Source of the DNA: Pseudomonadota bacterium
Lineage (GTDB): Bacteria > Pseudomonadota > Gammaproteobacteria > Burkholderiales > Burkholderiaceae_C
Direction: 5' to 3'
Length of the DNA stretch: 48,821 nt
NCBI GenBank assembly: GCA_018241265.1
Contig: JAFEEF010000028.1
Coordinates: 55,209-104,029, forward strand
Each line of letters starts with the position of its first letter. The stretch's first letter is position 1. The notes beneath the pieces are model-generated. The model did not search any database. It was not told the DNA's origin and saw nothing but the letters and a program-made list of their open reading frames with translations. This document shows, one piece after another, positions 18,968 through 27,129 of the stretch. The position numbers were made by a program, and so were the translations under genes.

Positions 18968-19792
18968 CTACCTGCGAGCGTCGCGTGCGCTCCAGGTTCC
19001 GTGCTGCGCCGGGCGCGACAGCAGGTTCACGTAGTCGTGCCGCGTCGTGTCGATGACGGACACGCGGTATTCGACGGGGCGGTCGCCGAAGGTCAGCGCG
19101 GTGCGGCGCACCTGCATCACCGGCGCGCCCGGCGCGACGCCGAGCACGCGGGCCGCGGTGCGGTCGGCCGCGACGGCGCGCGCACGCTCGTGGGCATGGA
19201 CGACCGTGATGCCGAATTCGCTTTGATAGAGGCGGTAGATCGTGGCCGGGCGCTCGCTGAGACGCTTTTCGGTCAGGCCCTTGAAGAGCGGCGCGGGCAA
19301 CACGAGGCGGTCGTAGACCACGGCGCGGCCTTGCAGGCGCAGGCGATTCTCGATCTGGATCACGGTGTCGCCGCTGCGCAGATGCAGTGCCGCAGCGGCG
19401 TCTTCGTCGGCACGCAGGCGCTCGAACGACACGAGATCGACCTGCGGCGCCTCGCGCAGGCCGTCGCCGCGCTCGACGTGAAAGAACTGGAACAGGAAGC
19501 GATCGGCGGTGTGCGTCGCGACGAAGGTGCCGCGGCCCTGGCGGCGTACCAGCAGGTGCTCGGACACCAGCTCGTCCACGGCCCGCCGCAAGGTGCCGAT
19601 CGACACGCCCAGCGATGCAGCGAGCACGGTCTCGCTCGGCAAGGCCGCGCCGGGCGCGCAGCTCCCGGATTCGATCGCCTGCAGCAGCGCGCGCTTGGCA
19701 ACGCGGTAGAGCGGCATGCCGGCGGCTTCGGGCGCGATGGCGTCGAACGATGCGGAGGGAGGCGGGGGAGCACGCATGGGCGGGTCGGGCAC
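18968..19792 (-). CDS. GntR/HutC-family regulator with UTRA domain (candidate SuyR)
   Basis: 274 residues (259 if ATG 19777 is used). Residues 25-95 hold the GntR winged helix-turn-helix (PLYRVAKRALLQAIESG, LPSETVLAASLGVSIGTLRRAVDEL, RRQGRGTFV). The rest is a UTRA ligand-binding domain with the typical ENRLRLQGRAVVYDRL and SVIDTTRHDYVNL segments. It is transcribed away from the suyAB-slcC-comC genes, and a perfect palindrome sits in the shared upstream region. I infer that it controls the sulfolactate genes with sulfolactate or a relative as effector. SuyR-type regulators of this class have been proposed elsewhere. Confidence 0.85.
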   Translation of the reverse strand: MPDPPMRAPPPPSASFDAIAPEAAGMPLYRVAKRALLQAIESGSCAPGAALPSETVLAASLGVSIGTLRRAVDELVSEHLLVRRQGRGTFVATHTADRFLFQFFHVERGDGLREAPQVDLVSFERLRADEDAAAALHLRSGDTVIQIENRLRLQGRAVVYDRLVLPAPLFKGLTEKRLSERPATIYRLYQSEFGITVVHAHERARAVAADRTAARVLGVAPGAPVMQVRRTALTFGDRPVEYRVSVIDTTRHDYVNLLSRPAQHGTWSARDARR

Positions 19793-19845
19793 GCCACGGC
19801 GGACAGCGCAGCGTCGCGTGATCCTAGCCGCACGGTCTGCCTATG

Positions 19846-19865
19846 CAAGTCATACAGATGACTTG
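19846..19865. promoter_or_regulatory. Candidate operator of the GntR regulator
   Basis: Perfect inverted repeat with arms CAAGTCAT and ATGACTTG separated by ACAG. It lies directly before the -35 box of the suyA promoter, in the divergent intergenic region 19793-19949. Size and symmetry match HutC-subfamily operators. Binding by the adjacent regulator is inferred. Confidence 0.7.
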
Positions 19866-19866
19866 T

Positions 19867-19894
19867 TTGACACCCGGCTTCGCGTCACTACCAT
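19867..19894 (+). promoter_or_regulatory. Sigma70-like promoter of the suyA operon
   Basis: TTGACA (19867-19872), a perfect -35 box, then a 16 bp spacer and TACCAT (19889-19894) as -10. The expected transcript start is near 19901, giving a leader of about 50 nt before the suyA ATG. The ribosome site AGGAG is at 19937-19941. The palindrome touching the -35 box suggests direct control of polymerase access. Confidence 0.65.
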
Positions 19895-19949
19895 AGCCCG
19901 CAACCCGCCTGCCCGGCGGGGCGCGATGCGCACACCAGGAGAACGCTCG

Positions 19950-20231
19950 ATGATTCATTTCGTGCTGCACGACGCCGACGACAACGTCGCGGTGATCGTC
20001 GTCGAAGGCGTGACCGCCGGCACCCCGATGACCGGCTGGATCATGGACGAGGACCGCATGGTCGACGTCGAGGCCCGCCAGGACATACCGATCGGCCACA
20101 AGGTCGCGTTGAAGGACCTGAAACCGGGCGACACCGTACTCAAGTACGGCATCGACATGGGCAAGGTGGTCGCGCCGATCAAGGCCGGCCAGCACGCCCA
20201 CGTGCACAACATCAAGACCAAGCGTTGGTAA
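19950..20231 (+). CDS. suyA: (2R)-sulfolactate sulfo-lyase small subunit (SAF-domain, UxaA-N type)
   Basis: 93 residues forming a single SAF domain: [46 protein letters not shown] and the closing [10 protein letters not shown]. This standalone small subunit, with its large subunit next, is the architecture of SuyAB, which cleaves (R)-3-sulfolactate to pyruvate and sulfite. Altronate and galactarate dehydratases share the fold, so the specific call depends on the neighbouring slcC- and comC-like genes. ATG 19950 lies 8 bp after AGGAG. Fourteen bases separate its stop from suyB. Confidence 0.82.
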   Translation: MIHFVLHDADDNVAVIVVEGVTAGTPMTGWIMDEDRMVDVEARQDIPIGHKVALKDLKPGDTVLKYGIDMGKVVAPIKAGQHAHVHNIKTKRW

Positions 20232-20245
20232 CGGGAAGGCTCACC

Positions 20246-21421
20246 ATGTCCGTCATCTCCAAGGGCACCACCTTCCTCGGCTACCGCCGCGAGAACGGCC
20301 GCGTCGGCGTGCGCAACCACGTCGTCGTCCTGCCGCTGGACGACCTGTCCAATGCGGCCTCGGAAGCCGTCGCCAACAACATCAAGGGAACGCTCGCGAT
20401 ACCGCATCCGTACGGGCGCCTGCAGTTCGGCGCCGATCTCGAGCTGCACTTCCGCACCTTGATCGGCGCGGGCTGCAATCCGAACGTCGCCGCGGTCGTC
20501 GTGATCGGCATCGAGGACGGCTGGACCAAGAAGGTGGTCGACGGCATCGCCGCGACCGGCAAGCCCGTGGTCGGCTTCGGCATCGAAGGACATGGCGACC
20601 ACGACACCATCATGCGCGCCAGCAAGGCGGCGCGCGAATACGTGCAATGGGCGAGCGAGAAGCAGCGCGAGGTCTGCCCGATCGCCGACCTGTGGGTCTC
20701 GACGAAGTGCGGCGAGAGCGACACGACGTCGGGTTGCGGCTCGAACCCGACGGTCGGCAACGCCTTCGACAAGCTGCATGCGCTCGGCAGCACGCTGTGC
20801 TTCGGCGAGACCACCGAGCTGACCGGCGGCGAGCACATCGTGGCCGAACGCTGCGCGACGCCGGCCGTCCGCGAGCGCTTCATGTTCATGTTCGACCGCT
20901 ATCAGGAAGTGATCAACCGCCACAAGACGAGCGACCTCTCCGACAGCCAGCCGACCAAAGGCAACATCGCCGGCGGCTTGACGACGATCGAGGAGAAGGC
21001 GCTCGGCAACATCCAGAAGATCGGCAAGAAGTGCACCGTCGACGGCGTGCTCGACAAGGCGGAGATGCCGACGCACCCGGGTCTGTGGTTCATGGACTCG
21101 TCGTCGGCCGCCGCCGAAATGGTGACCTTGTGCGCTGCGTCCGGTTACGCGGTGCACTTCTTCCCGACCGGGCAGGGCAATGTGATCGGCAACCCGATCC
21201 TGCCCGTCATCAAGATCTGCGCGAACCCGCGTACGGTGCGGTTGATGAGCGAACACGTCGACGTCGATACGTCGGGCCTGTTGCAGCGCGAGCTGACGCT
21301 GGACCAGGCGGGCGACCAGTTGCTCGAATCGATGTTGCGAACCGCGAACGGCAGGCTGACCGCGGCCGAGGCGCTCGGCCATCGCGAGTTCGTGCTGACG
21401 CGCCTCTACGAATCCGCTTGA
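20246..21421 (+). CDS. suyB: (2R)-sulfolactate sulfo-lyase large subunit (UxaA-C type)
   Basis: 391 residues of the UxaA C-terminal (D-galactarate dehydratase/altronate hydrolase) family: [21 protein letters not shown] at the start, then [50 protein letters not shown] and [22 protein letters not shown]. The conserved Cys residues (KCGESD, GAGCNP, ICANP) are suited to iron binding, as in the iron-dependent Suy lyase. It forms the catalytic complex with SuyA in the cytoplasm. Sulfite release implies a sulfite exporter or oxidase elsewhere in the genome; none is seen here. A strong hairpin follows the stop. Confidence 0.82.
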   Translation: MSVISKGTTFLGYRRENGRVGVRNHVVVLPLDDLSNAASEAVANNIKGTLAIPHPYGRLQFGADLELHFRTLIGAGCNPNVAAVVVIGIEDGWTKKVVDGIAATGKPVVGFGIEGHGDHDTIMRASKAAREYVQWASEKQREVCPIADLWVSTKCGESDTTSGCGSNPTVGNAFDKLHALGSTLCFGETTELTGGEHIVAERCATPAVRERFMFMFDRYQEVINRHKTSDLSDSQPTKGNIAGGLTTIEEKALGNIQKIGKKCTVDGVLDKAEMPTHPGLWFMDSSSAAAEMVTLCAASGYAVHFFPTGQGNVIGNPILPVIKICANPRTVRLMSEHVDVDTSGLLQRELTLDQAGDQLLESMLRTANGRLTAAEALGHREFVLTRLYESA

Positions 21422-21435
21422 CGCGCCGCACCGGA

Positions 21436-21458
21436 CCCTCTTCCCGTTGGGGAGAGGG
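21436..21458 (+). other. Intercistronic hairpin between suyB and slcC
   Basis: CCCTCTTCCC (21436-21445), loop GTT, GGGGAGAGGG (21449-21458): a 10 bp stem with a single G-T wobble. No T-run follows, so it is not an intrinsic terminator. The slcC ribosome site AGGAGG (21465-21470) begins just after it. It may protect the suyAB message or set unequal expression within the operon. Similar CCCTC/GAGGG hairpins occur as dispersed repeats in some proteobacteria. Confidence 0.6.
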
Positions 21459-21481
21459 AGCAACAGGAGGACGGCGTTCCC

Positions 21482-22417
21482 ATGCGCATCGTCATCACCG
21501 AATTCATGGACGAGCCCGCGGTCGCGCGGCTGCGTGCGGCGCACGAGGTCGTCCACGACCCGAAGCTCGTCGATGACGCCGCGCGATTGCTCGCTGCCGT
21601 CGCGCACGCCGACGCTCTGATCGTACGCAACCGCACGCAGGTGCGCGGCGAGTTGCTGGCCGCTGCCGCGCGCTGCCGCGTCGTCGGGCGGCTCGGCGTC
21701 GGTCTCGACAACATCGACGTGGCGGCCTGCCAAGCGCGCGGCCTCCGCGTGATCCCGGCGACCGGTGCGAACGCGCAGTCGGTTGCCGAATACGTCGTCG
21801 CCACGGCGCTGCTGCTGCTGCGCGGCGCCTACCGATCGACGTCGCAAGTCGCGGCAGGTGCCTGGCCGCGCAGTGCGTTGTCGAACGGCCGCGAGCTCGG
21901 CGGCAAGACGCTCGGCCTGATCGGCTTCGGCTCGATCGGTCGGCGCACCGCGCGGCTGGCGCGTGCGCTCGGCATGCGCATCGTCGCCTGCGACCCGATG
22001 CTGCCGGCAGGCGATGCGGCCTACGCGGCGCACGAGGCGCAGGCGCTGTCGCTCGACGAGGTGGTCGCGACGGCGGACGTCGTCAGCCTGCACGTGCCGC
22101 TCGTCGAGTCGACGCGCGGTCTCTTCGATGCCGCGCGCATCGGCGCCATGAAGCCGGGCGCGGTGCTGATCAACAGCGCGCGCGGCGGCATCGTCGACGA
22201 GGCGGCACTGGCGGCAGCGCTGAAGTCGGGCCATCTCGGCGGCGCCGCGATCGACGTGTTCGCCGCCGAACCATTGCCGGCGTCGCCGCATTTCGACCGC
22301 TGCCCGAACCTCGTCCTGACGCCGCACATCGCCGGCGTCTCGGTCGAGAGCAACGAGCGCGTCAGCGCACTGATCGCCGATCGCGTGCTGGAAGCGCTGG
22401 CAGGAGCTGCGGCATGA
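21482..22417 (+). CDS. slcC: (S)-sulfolactate dehydrogenase (D-2-hydroxyacid dehydrogenase family)
   Basis: 311 residues with the PGDH-like fold. The nucleotide-binding motif GFGSIG is at residues 148-153, and the catalytic set Arg234 (SARGG), Glu263 (AAEP) and His282 (TPHIAG) is complete. The sequence TPHIAGVSVESNERVS resembles the SlcC group. In sulfolactate degraders SlcC oxidises (S)-sulfolactate to sulfopyruvate with NAD. A plain 3-phosphoglycerate or hydroxypyruvate dehydrogenase is the alternative, made less likely by the flanking suyAB and comC. The stop overlaps the next ATG (ATGA). Confidence 0.8.
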   Translation: MRIVITEFMDEPAVARLRAAHEVVHDPKLVDDAARLLAAVAHADALIVRNRTQVRGELLAAAARCRVVGRLGVGLDNIDVAACQARGLRVIPATGANAQSVAEYVVATALLLLRGAYRSTSQVAAGAWPRSALSNGRELGGKTLGLIGFGSIGRRTARLARALGMRIVACDPMLPAGDAAYAAHEAQALSLDEVVATADVVSLHVPLVESTRGLFDAARIGAMKPGAVLINSARGGIVDEAALAAALKSGHLGGAAIDVFAAEPLPASPHFDRCPNLVLTPHIAGVSVESNERVSALIADRVLEALAGAAA

Positions 22418-23418
22418 CGCGCGAGACACTGGCCGAACTGCGCGAACTCGTCGCCGCCGCACTCGAACGCGCCGGCGCGCAACGCGCGATGGCGGAGGCG
22501 ACGGCCCGGGCCCTCGTGCTCGCCGAAGCGCAGGGGCTCGCCTCGCACGGGCTGTCGCGCGTCGCGCAGTACGCGACCCATCTGCGGCTCGGCCGCGTCG
22601 ACGGCCGTGCCGAGCCCGTCGTGCGCCGTGCCAAGGGCGGCGCCGTGCTGATCGATGCACGGTGCGGCCTGGCCTTTCCGGCCTGCGAGCTGGCTGTGGT
22701 CGAGGCGATCCGGCGCGCGCAGGAGTTCGGCGTCGCCTATGCCGGCGTCACCGACAGCCACCATGCCGGCGTGATCGTCGATCACCTGCGGCCGGTGGCG
22801 GCGGCCGGGATGGTCGGGCTCGGCTTCGCGAATTCGCCCGCTGCGATGCCGGCGGCCGGCGGCCGGCATCCGATCTTCGGCACGAATCCGATCGCGGCCG
22901 CGTTCCCGCGCGGCAACGGCGACCCGCTGCTGATCGACCTGAGCCTCAGCGAAGTCGCGCGCGGCAAGCTGATGGTCGCGGCCAGGGAAGGACGCAGCAT
23001 TCCGCTCGGCTGGGCGCTCGACGAGAACGGCCGGCCGACCACCGATCCGAAGGCCGGCATGGAAGGCTCGATGCTGCCGATCGGCGCCGTGTCCGGCACC
23101 AAGGGCGCGATGCTCGCGCTCGTCGTCGAGCTGCTGGTCACCGCCTTGATCGGCGCGCAGTTCGGCTTCGAGGCATCGAGCTTCTTCGTCGACGCGGGCA
23201 ACCGGCCGCGCATCGGCCAGGCATTCGTGGTCATCGATCCCGGCGCGCTGGCCGGTCGCGACGCCTATCTGGACCGGCTCGAGGTGCTGGTGAAGGAGAT
23301 GCTGACCGACGCCGACGTGCGCCTGCCCGGCGCCCGCCGCGAGGCGCTGCGCCGGCGCGCCGAGCGCGACGGCATCGACGTGTCCGACGCCTTGCTGGCG
23401 TCGCTGCGCGCCGCCTGA
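22414..23418 (+). CDS. comC: (R)-sulfolactate dehydrogenase (malate/LDH2 family)
   Basis: 334 residues of the LDH2/MDG2 oxidoreductase family, which has no Rossmann fold. Visible landmarks: ASHGLSRVAQY, the DSHHAGV segment with the catalytic His, FANSPAAMPAAGG, FGTNPIAAAFP, and PKAGMEGSMLPIG. ComC reduces sulfopyruvate to (R)-sulfolactate with NADPH, and with SlcC it acts as a two-enzyme racemase feeding SuyAB. Its start overlaps slcC by 4 bp. Other LDH2 members act on ureidoglycolate or malate; the operon context decides for ComC. Confidence 0.78.
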   Translation: MTRETLAELRELVAAALERAGAQRAMAEATARALVLAEAQGLASHGLSRVAQYATHLRLGRVDGRAEPVVRRAKGGAVLIDARCGLAFPACELAVVEAIRRAQEFGVAYAGVTDSHHAGVIVDHLRPVAAAGMVGLGFANSPAAMPAAGGRHPIFGTNPIAAAFPRGNGDPLLIDLSLSEVARGKLMVAAREGRSIPLGWALDENGRPTTDPKAGMEGSMLPIGAVSGTKGAMLALVVELLVTALIGAQFGFEASSFFVDAGNRPRIGQAFVVIDPGALAGRDAYLDRLEVLVKEMLTDADVRLPGARREALRRRAERDGIDVSDALLASLRAA

Positions 23419-23517
23419 CCGCGGCCGCGCCGCATCTGCGGCTGCCGCATATCGATGGATTTGCCGCACGAGGCTGCTGCCGGCAGCATCGCGCGATCGA
23501 CGACGGGAGAAGGAACG

Positions 23518-24507
23518 ATGCAACGACGGAAGATGTTGAAGGCGGCGAGCGCCCTGGGCTGGGCGCCGCTGGCCGGCTGGAGCCGGTCGGCCGCGGCGGC
23601 CGACGCGCTCGACTATCCCAAGGCCGGCGCGACCCTGCGCTACGTCGTGCCGTTCGCGCCCGGCGGCTTGACCGACGTGATGGCGCGCCTCGTCGCGCAG
23701 CAGCTCACGGACCGCTGGAAGGCGACCGTCGTGGTCGACAACCGCCCCGGCGGCGGCGCGCAGATCGGCGCCGACGCCGTCGCCAAGGCAGCGCCCGACG
23801 GCAACACGCTGCTCGCGATCACCTTGACCCATGCGGCCAACGTGACCTTGTTCCCGAAGGCACCGTTCGACCTGATGAAGGACCTGAAGCCGGTGGCGCT
23901 GATGGCCGGCTCGCCGATGCTCGTCGTGGTGCCGACAGGGAGTCCGGTCAAGACCTTCGGCGAGCTGATGGCCAAGGCGAAGACCGACAAGCTCAACGCC
24001 GGCTCGAGCGGCAACGGCACGCCGCCGCACTTGACGCTGGCGCTCTTCAACGACCTCGACAAGTCGGCCATCCAGCATGTGCCGTACAAGGGCGGCGCAC
24101 CGTCGATCACCGACCTGATGGGCGGCCAGCTCGACGTGATCTTCTCGAACTTCCCGGAGTCGATCGCGCAGGTCAAGAGCGGCAAGCTCAGGGCGCTCGC
24201 GATCGCGAGCGGCGCGCGCCATCCGATGCTGCCGGACGTGCCGACGACGGCCGAAGCCGGCATGCCGCAGCTGCTGGTCGAGAACTGGACCGGCATGATG
24301 GTGCCGGCGGGCGTCGGCGACGCGATCGTGCACAAGCTCGGCGACGAGGTCGTCAAGATCATGACGCTGCCCGACGTGAAGGAGCGCGCCACCGCGCTCG
24401 GCTTCCGCGTCGATGCGCGCGGTCCGGATCAGTTCGCGCCGTTCCTGCGCGACGAGGTGGCGCGTTGGGCCAAGGTGATCCAGGCGGCGCACATCACGGT
24501 GGACTGA
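23518..24507 (+). CDS. Bug-type tripartite tricarboxylate transporter substrate-binding protein
   Basis: 329 residues. The N-terminus contains RRKMLK followed by a hydrophobic stretch and AAAAD, compatible with a Tat or Sec signal cleaved near residue 27. The mature protein starts YPKAGATLRYVVPFAPGG, the typical Bug opening, and continues with VVVDNRPGGGAQIGADAVAKAAPDG and HVPYKGGAPSITDLMGGQLDV. It is a periplasmic receptor, and its position suggests sulfolactate as ligand, parallel to the SlcHFG system. No TctA or TctB membrane partners are in the window. The ribosome site GGAGAAGGA precedes the ATG. The 99 bp gap to comC holds no other gene. Confidence 0.87.
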   Translation: MQRRKMLKAASALGWAPLAGWSRSAAAADALDYPKAGATLRYVVPFAPGGLTDVMARLVAQQLTDRWKATVVVDNRPGGGAQIGADAVAKAAPDGNTLLAITLTHAANVTLFPKAPFDLMKDLKPVALMAGSPMLVVVPTGSPVKTFGELMAKAKTDKLNAGSSGNGTPPHLTLALFNDLDKSAIQHVPYKGGAPSITDLMGGQLDVIFSNFPESIAQVKSGKLRALAIASGARHPMLPDVPTTAEAGMPQLLVENWTGMMVPAGVGDAIVHKLGDEVVKIMTLPDVKERATALGFRVDARGPDQFAPFLRDEVARWAKVIQAAHITVD

Positions 24508-24514
24508 CAAGCGC

Positions 24515-25264
24515 TCAGCGCCGCGCGCAAACCGGACAATCGGGCTTGCGCGGGGCGCGCATTTCGGTCCATTCCATCGATCGCGCGTCGAGCATCTGCA
24601 AGCGGCCGGCGAGCGGCGTGCCGATGCCGGAGAGCAGCTTCAACGCCTCGGCCGCCTGCATGCTGCCGATGATGCCGACGAGCGGCGCGAACACGCCCAT
24701 CGTCGCGCAGCGCGCTTCTTCGAAGACGCCGTCCGGTGGGAACACGCAGGCGTAGCAGGGCGCGTCCGCGCGGCGTGTGTCGTAGACCGCGATCTGGCCG
24801 TCGAAGCCGATCGCTGCACCGGCCACCAGCGGCTTGCCGTGCGCGACGCAGGCCGCGTTGACGGCATGGCGCGTCGCGTAGTTGTCGCTGCAGTCGACCA
24901 CGACGTCGGCCTCGGCGACGAGCGCCTGCAGCCGCGTGCCGGCGGCGCGCTCCTCGAGCATGACGGTTCGCACGTCCGGGTTGATCGCCGCGATGCTCTC
25001 GGCCGCCGACGCCGCCTTCGGCCGGCCGACGCGCGCCAGCGTGTGCGCGATCTGGCGCTGCAGGTTGGTGACGTCGACCCTGTCGTCATCGACCAGCGTG
25101 ATCGTGCCGACGCCGGCGCTGCCGAGGTAGAGCGCGACCGGCGAACCCAACCCGCCGGCGCCGATCACGAGCGCATGTGCCGCGAGCAGGCGCTGCTGGC
25201 CTTCGATGCCGAGCTCGTCGAGCAGGATGTGGCGCGAGTAGCGCAGGAGCTGGTCGTCGTTCAT
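24515..25264 (-). CDS. moeB: Molybdopterin-synthase adenylyltransferase-like protein (ThiF/MoeB/HesA)
   Basis: 249 residues of the E1-like family. ATP-binding GAGGLGSP lies early, followed by the DDDRVDVTNLQRQI segment and VDCSDNYATRH. Two CxxC pairs bind structural zinc (CYAC in the middle, CPVC near the end). It adenylates the C-terminal glycine of a MoaD- or ThiS-like carrier; which one cannot be read from sequence. There is no rhodanese domain. The start ATG 25264 has no clear Shine-Dalgarno, and an intrinsic terminator lies only about 12 bp upstream of it. The stop is 7 bp from the convergent Bug gene stop. Confidence 0.87.
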   Translation of the reverse strand: MNDDQLLRYSRHILLDELGIEGQQRLLAAHALVIGAGGLGSPVALYLGSAGVGTITLVDDDRVDVTNLQRQIAHTLARVGRPKAASAAESIAAINPDVRTVMLEERAAGTRLQALVAEADVVVDCSDNYATRHAVNAACVAHGKPLVAGAAIGFDGQIAVYDTRRADAPCYACVFPPDGVFEEARCATMGVFAPLVGIIGSMQAAEALKLLSGIGTPLAGRLQMLDARSMEWTEMRAPRKPDCPVCARR

Positions 25265-25275
25265 CGCGTCGGGCG

Positions 25276-25303
25276 GAAACGAAAACGCCCGCGGAAGCGG
25301 GCG
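25276..25303 (-). terminator. Intrinsic terminator downstream of ctpA
   Basis: On the minus strand CGCCCGC, loop TTCC, GCGGGCG form a 7 bp GC stem (25303-25286), followed by TTTTCGTTTC (25285-25276). It would end ctpA transcripts about 125 bp after the ctpA stop and immediately before moeB, so moeB is either poorly transcribed by read-through or has an unseen promoter. Confidence 0.8.
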
Positions 25304-25381
25304 CTTCGCAGCGCGGCAGCGGCGCCGCGTCAGAAGCTGTGAGCGTATTGCCCGGCTCGGCAGGCTGAGCAACTTCCGGGC

Positions 25382-25430
25382 GAGTCGCCTGCGCTGCGCA
25401 ATTTCATAGGCGACTTCGCTCCGGCGACTC
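25382..25430 (-). repeat. Inverted repeat at the ctpA 3' end
   Basis: GAGTCGCC (25382-25389) and GGCGACTC (25423-25430) are exact 8 bp complements, the second overlapping the ctpA stop codon. A further copy of GGCGACT lies at 25408. It could form a 3' end hairpin with a 33 nt loop. Function not evident. Confidence 0.4.
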
Positions 25431-26874
25431 AGTTCGTCGTGTTGTCTTCGGCCTTGCGCTCGACCGCGGTCTTGCTGACCAGCACGGTCTTGCCCTTGAG
25501 CTGGTTGAGCGCCTGGGCGAGCTGGAAGTCCTCGGGGCTGCCGAACTCCGGCGGCGGCTTCAGCGTCGTGCCGTTCTTGTTGGCGGTCTCTTCCTCGAGC
25601 TTCTTGCGTGCTTCTTCGCGCGCCTTCTCGCGCGCGTCGTCCTTCGGGTCGGGCGACTGGCTGTTCTGCAGATGCTTCTCGAGATCGGCCTCGCGCACGC
25701 GCAGCGCCGCGAACAGGTTGCCGTCGGCGGTTTCGTCGAGCATCACGTCGGGAACGATACCGCGCGCCTGGATCGATGCGCCGCTCGGCGTGTAGTAGCG
25801 CGCGGTCGTGATCTTCAGCGCGGTGTCGGGCGACAGCATGCGCACCGTCTGCACCGAGCCCTTGCCGAAGGTCTGCGCACCCATCACGGTGGCGCGCTTG
25901 TTGTCCTGCAGCGCGCCGGCGACGATCTCGCTCGCCGATGCCGAGCCTTCGTTGACCAGCACGATCAGCGGCACCTTCTTCAGCGCCTCGGGCAGCGTGC
26001 GCAGCGGGTCGGCGCCGCCGCGGCGCACGTAGTCCTGCGGCTGGGCCTTGAAGACGGCCTTCGACTCGGGTACCTGGCCGTTCGTCGACACGACGGTCGA
26101 ATCGCTCGGCAGGAAGGCCGCCGAGATCGCCACCGCGCCTTCGAGCAGGCCGCCGGGATCGTTGCGCAGGTCGAGCACGATGCCTTTGATGTTCGGATCC
26201 TGCTTGTAGAGGTCGTCCACCTTGCGCACGAAGTCGTCGACCGTGCGGTCCTGGAACTGGCTGACGCGCACCCACGCATAGCCCGGCTCGACTTCCTTGG
26301 TGCGCACGCTCTGCAGGCGGATTTCCTCGCGCACGATCGCCACCGGGAAGGTGCGGTTCTCGCTCTTGCGGAACACCGTCAGCAGCACCTTGGTGTTGGG
26401 CTCGCCGCGCATGCGCTTGACGGCCTGGTCGACCGTCAGGCCCTTGACCAGCGTGTCGTCGATCTTCGTGATGAGGTCGCCGCTCTTCATGCCGGCGCGG
26501 AACGCGGGCGAGCCTTCGATCGGGCTGACGACCTTCACGAAGCCGTCTTCCATCCCCATTTCGATGCCGATGCCGACGAAGCGGCCGGTGGTGGCTTCGC
26601 GAAATTCCTTGAAACTTTTCTTGTCGAAATACTGCGAGTGCGGGTCGAGGCCGGCGACCATGCCGGAAATCGCGTCGCTGATCAGCTTCTTCTCGTCGAC
26701 CGGCTCGACATAGTCGGTCTTGATCATGCCGAACACCGCGGCCATCTGCTGCAGTTCCTCGAGCGGCAACTGCGCGACGCCGTTGCGGGCGGTCGCCTGC
26801 AACTGCATCGTGGCGAGCGCGCCTGCTACTGCCCCGACGGCGAGCCACCCTGCGACCTTGAGCTTGGCACCCAT
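25429..26874 (-). CDS. ctpA: Carboxyl-terminal processing protease (peptidase family S41)
   Basis: 481 residues. An N-terminal hydrophobic segment (residues 7-25) acts as signal or membrane anchor and places the protease in the periplasm. A PDZ domain follows (GRFVGIGIEMGMEDG to GLTVDQAVKRMRGE). The S41 catalytic core then has GSASASEIVAGALQD (nucleophile Ser) and TFGKGSVQ (general-base Lys). The C-terminal region is highly charged and helical. Cuts proteins at C-terminal ends and helps turnover of envelope proteins. ATG 26874 is used; the frame is open 36 residues further, but only this start gives a clean signal. A TATACT box on the minus strand (26931-26926) is a possible -10. Confidence 0.92.
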   Translation of the reverse strand: MGAKLKVAGWLAVGAVAGALATMQLQATARNGVAQLPLEELQQMAAVFGMIKTDYVEPVDEKKLISDAISGMVAGLDPHSQYFDKKSFKEFREATTGRFVGIGIEMGMEDGFVKVVSPIEGSPAFRAGMKSGDLITKIDDTLVKGLTVDQAVKRMRGEPNTKVLLTVFRKSENRTFPVAIVREEIRLQSVRTKEVEPGYAWVRVSQFQDRTVDDFVRKVDDLYKQDPNIKGIVLDLRNDPGGLLEGAVAISAAFLPSDSTVVSTNGQVPESKAVFKAQPQDYVRRGGADPLRTLPEALKKVPLIVLVNEGSASASEIVAGALQDNKRATVMGAQTFGKGSVQTVRMLSPDTALKITTARYYTPSGASIQARGIVPDVMLDETADGNLFAALRVREADLEKHLQNSQSPDPKDDAREKAREEARKKLEEETANKNGTTLKPPPEFGSPEDFQLAQALNQLKGKTVLVSKTAVERKAEDNTTN

Positions 26875-27129
26875 GTAAACACCTCTGTTACAGCCTGCGC
26901 AAACCGACGCAGACAGATGCGTGCCAGTATATTCCGGCGCCCTTGAACAGGTCGATGCAATGGGGGTGAAACTTGCACGCAATTCCGGGGCATTGGTCCT
27001 CGGTTTTGCACGTGCGGCCGGCTGCGGCGGCAGTCGTCGGATCGGATCGGGGGCTCATGCGTTGAAGGACGGTGCCGCTGCCCCGAGCGGCGCGAGCGGC
27101 CGCCCCCGTTCGACCACCGGAGTCATGCC

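Noticed and set aside
19901-19925. CCCGCC/GGCGGG hairpin in the suyA leader as a possible riboswitch or attenuator
   Set aside because: Only 6 bp, in a GC-rich context, with no U-run and no aptamer-like conserved structure; chance pairing is likely.
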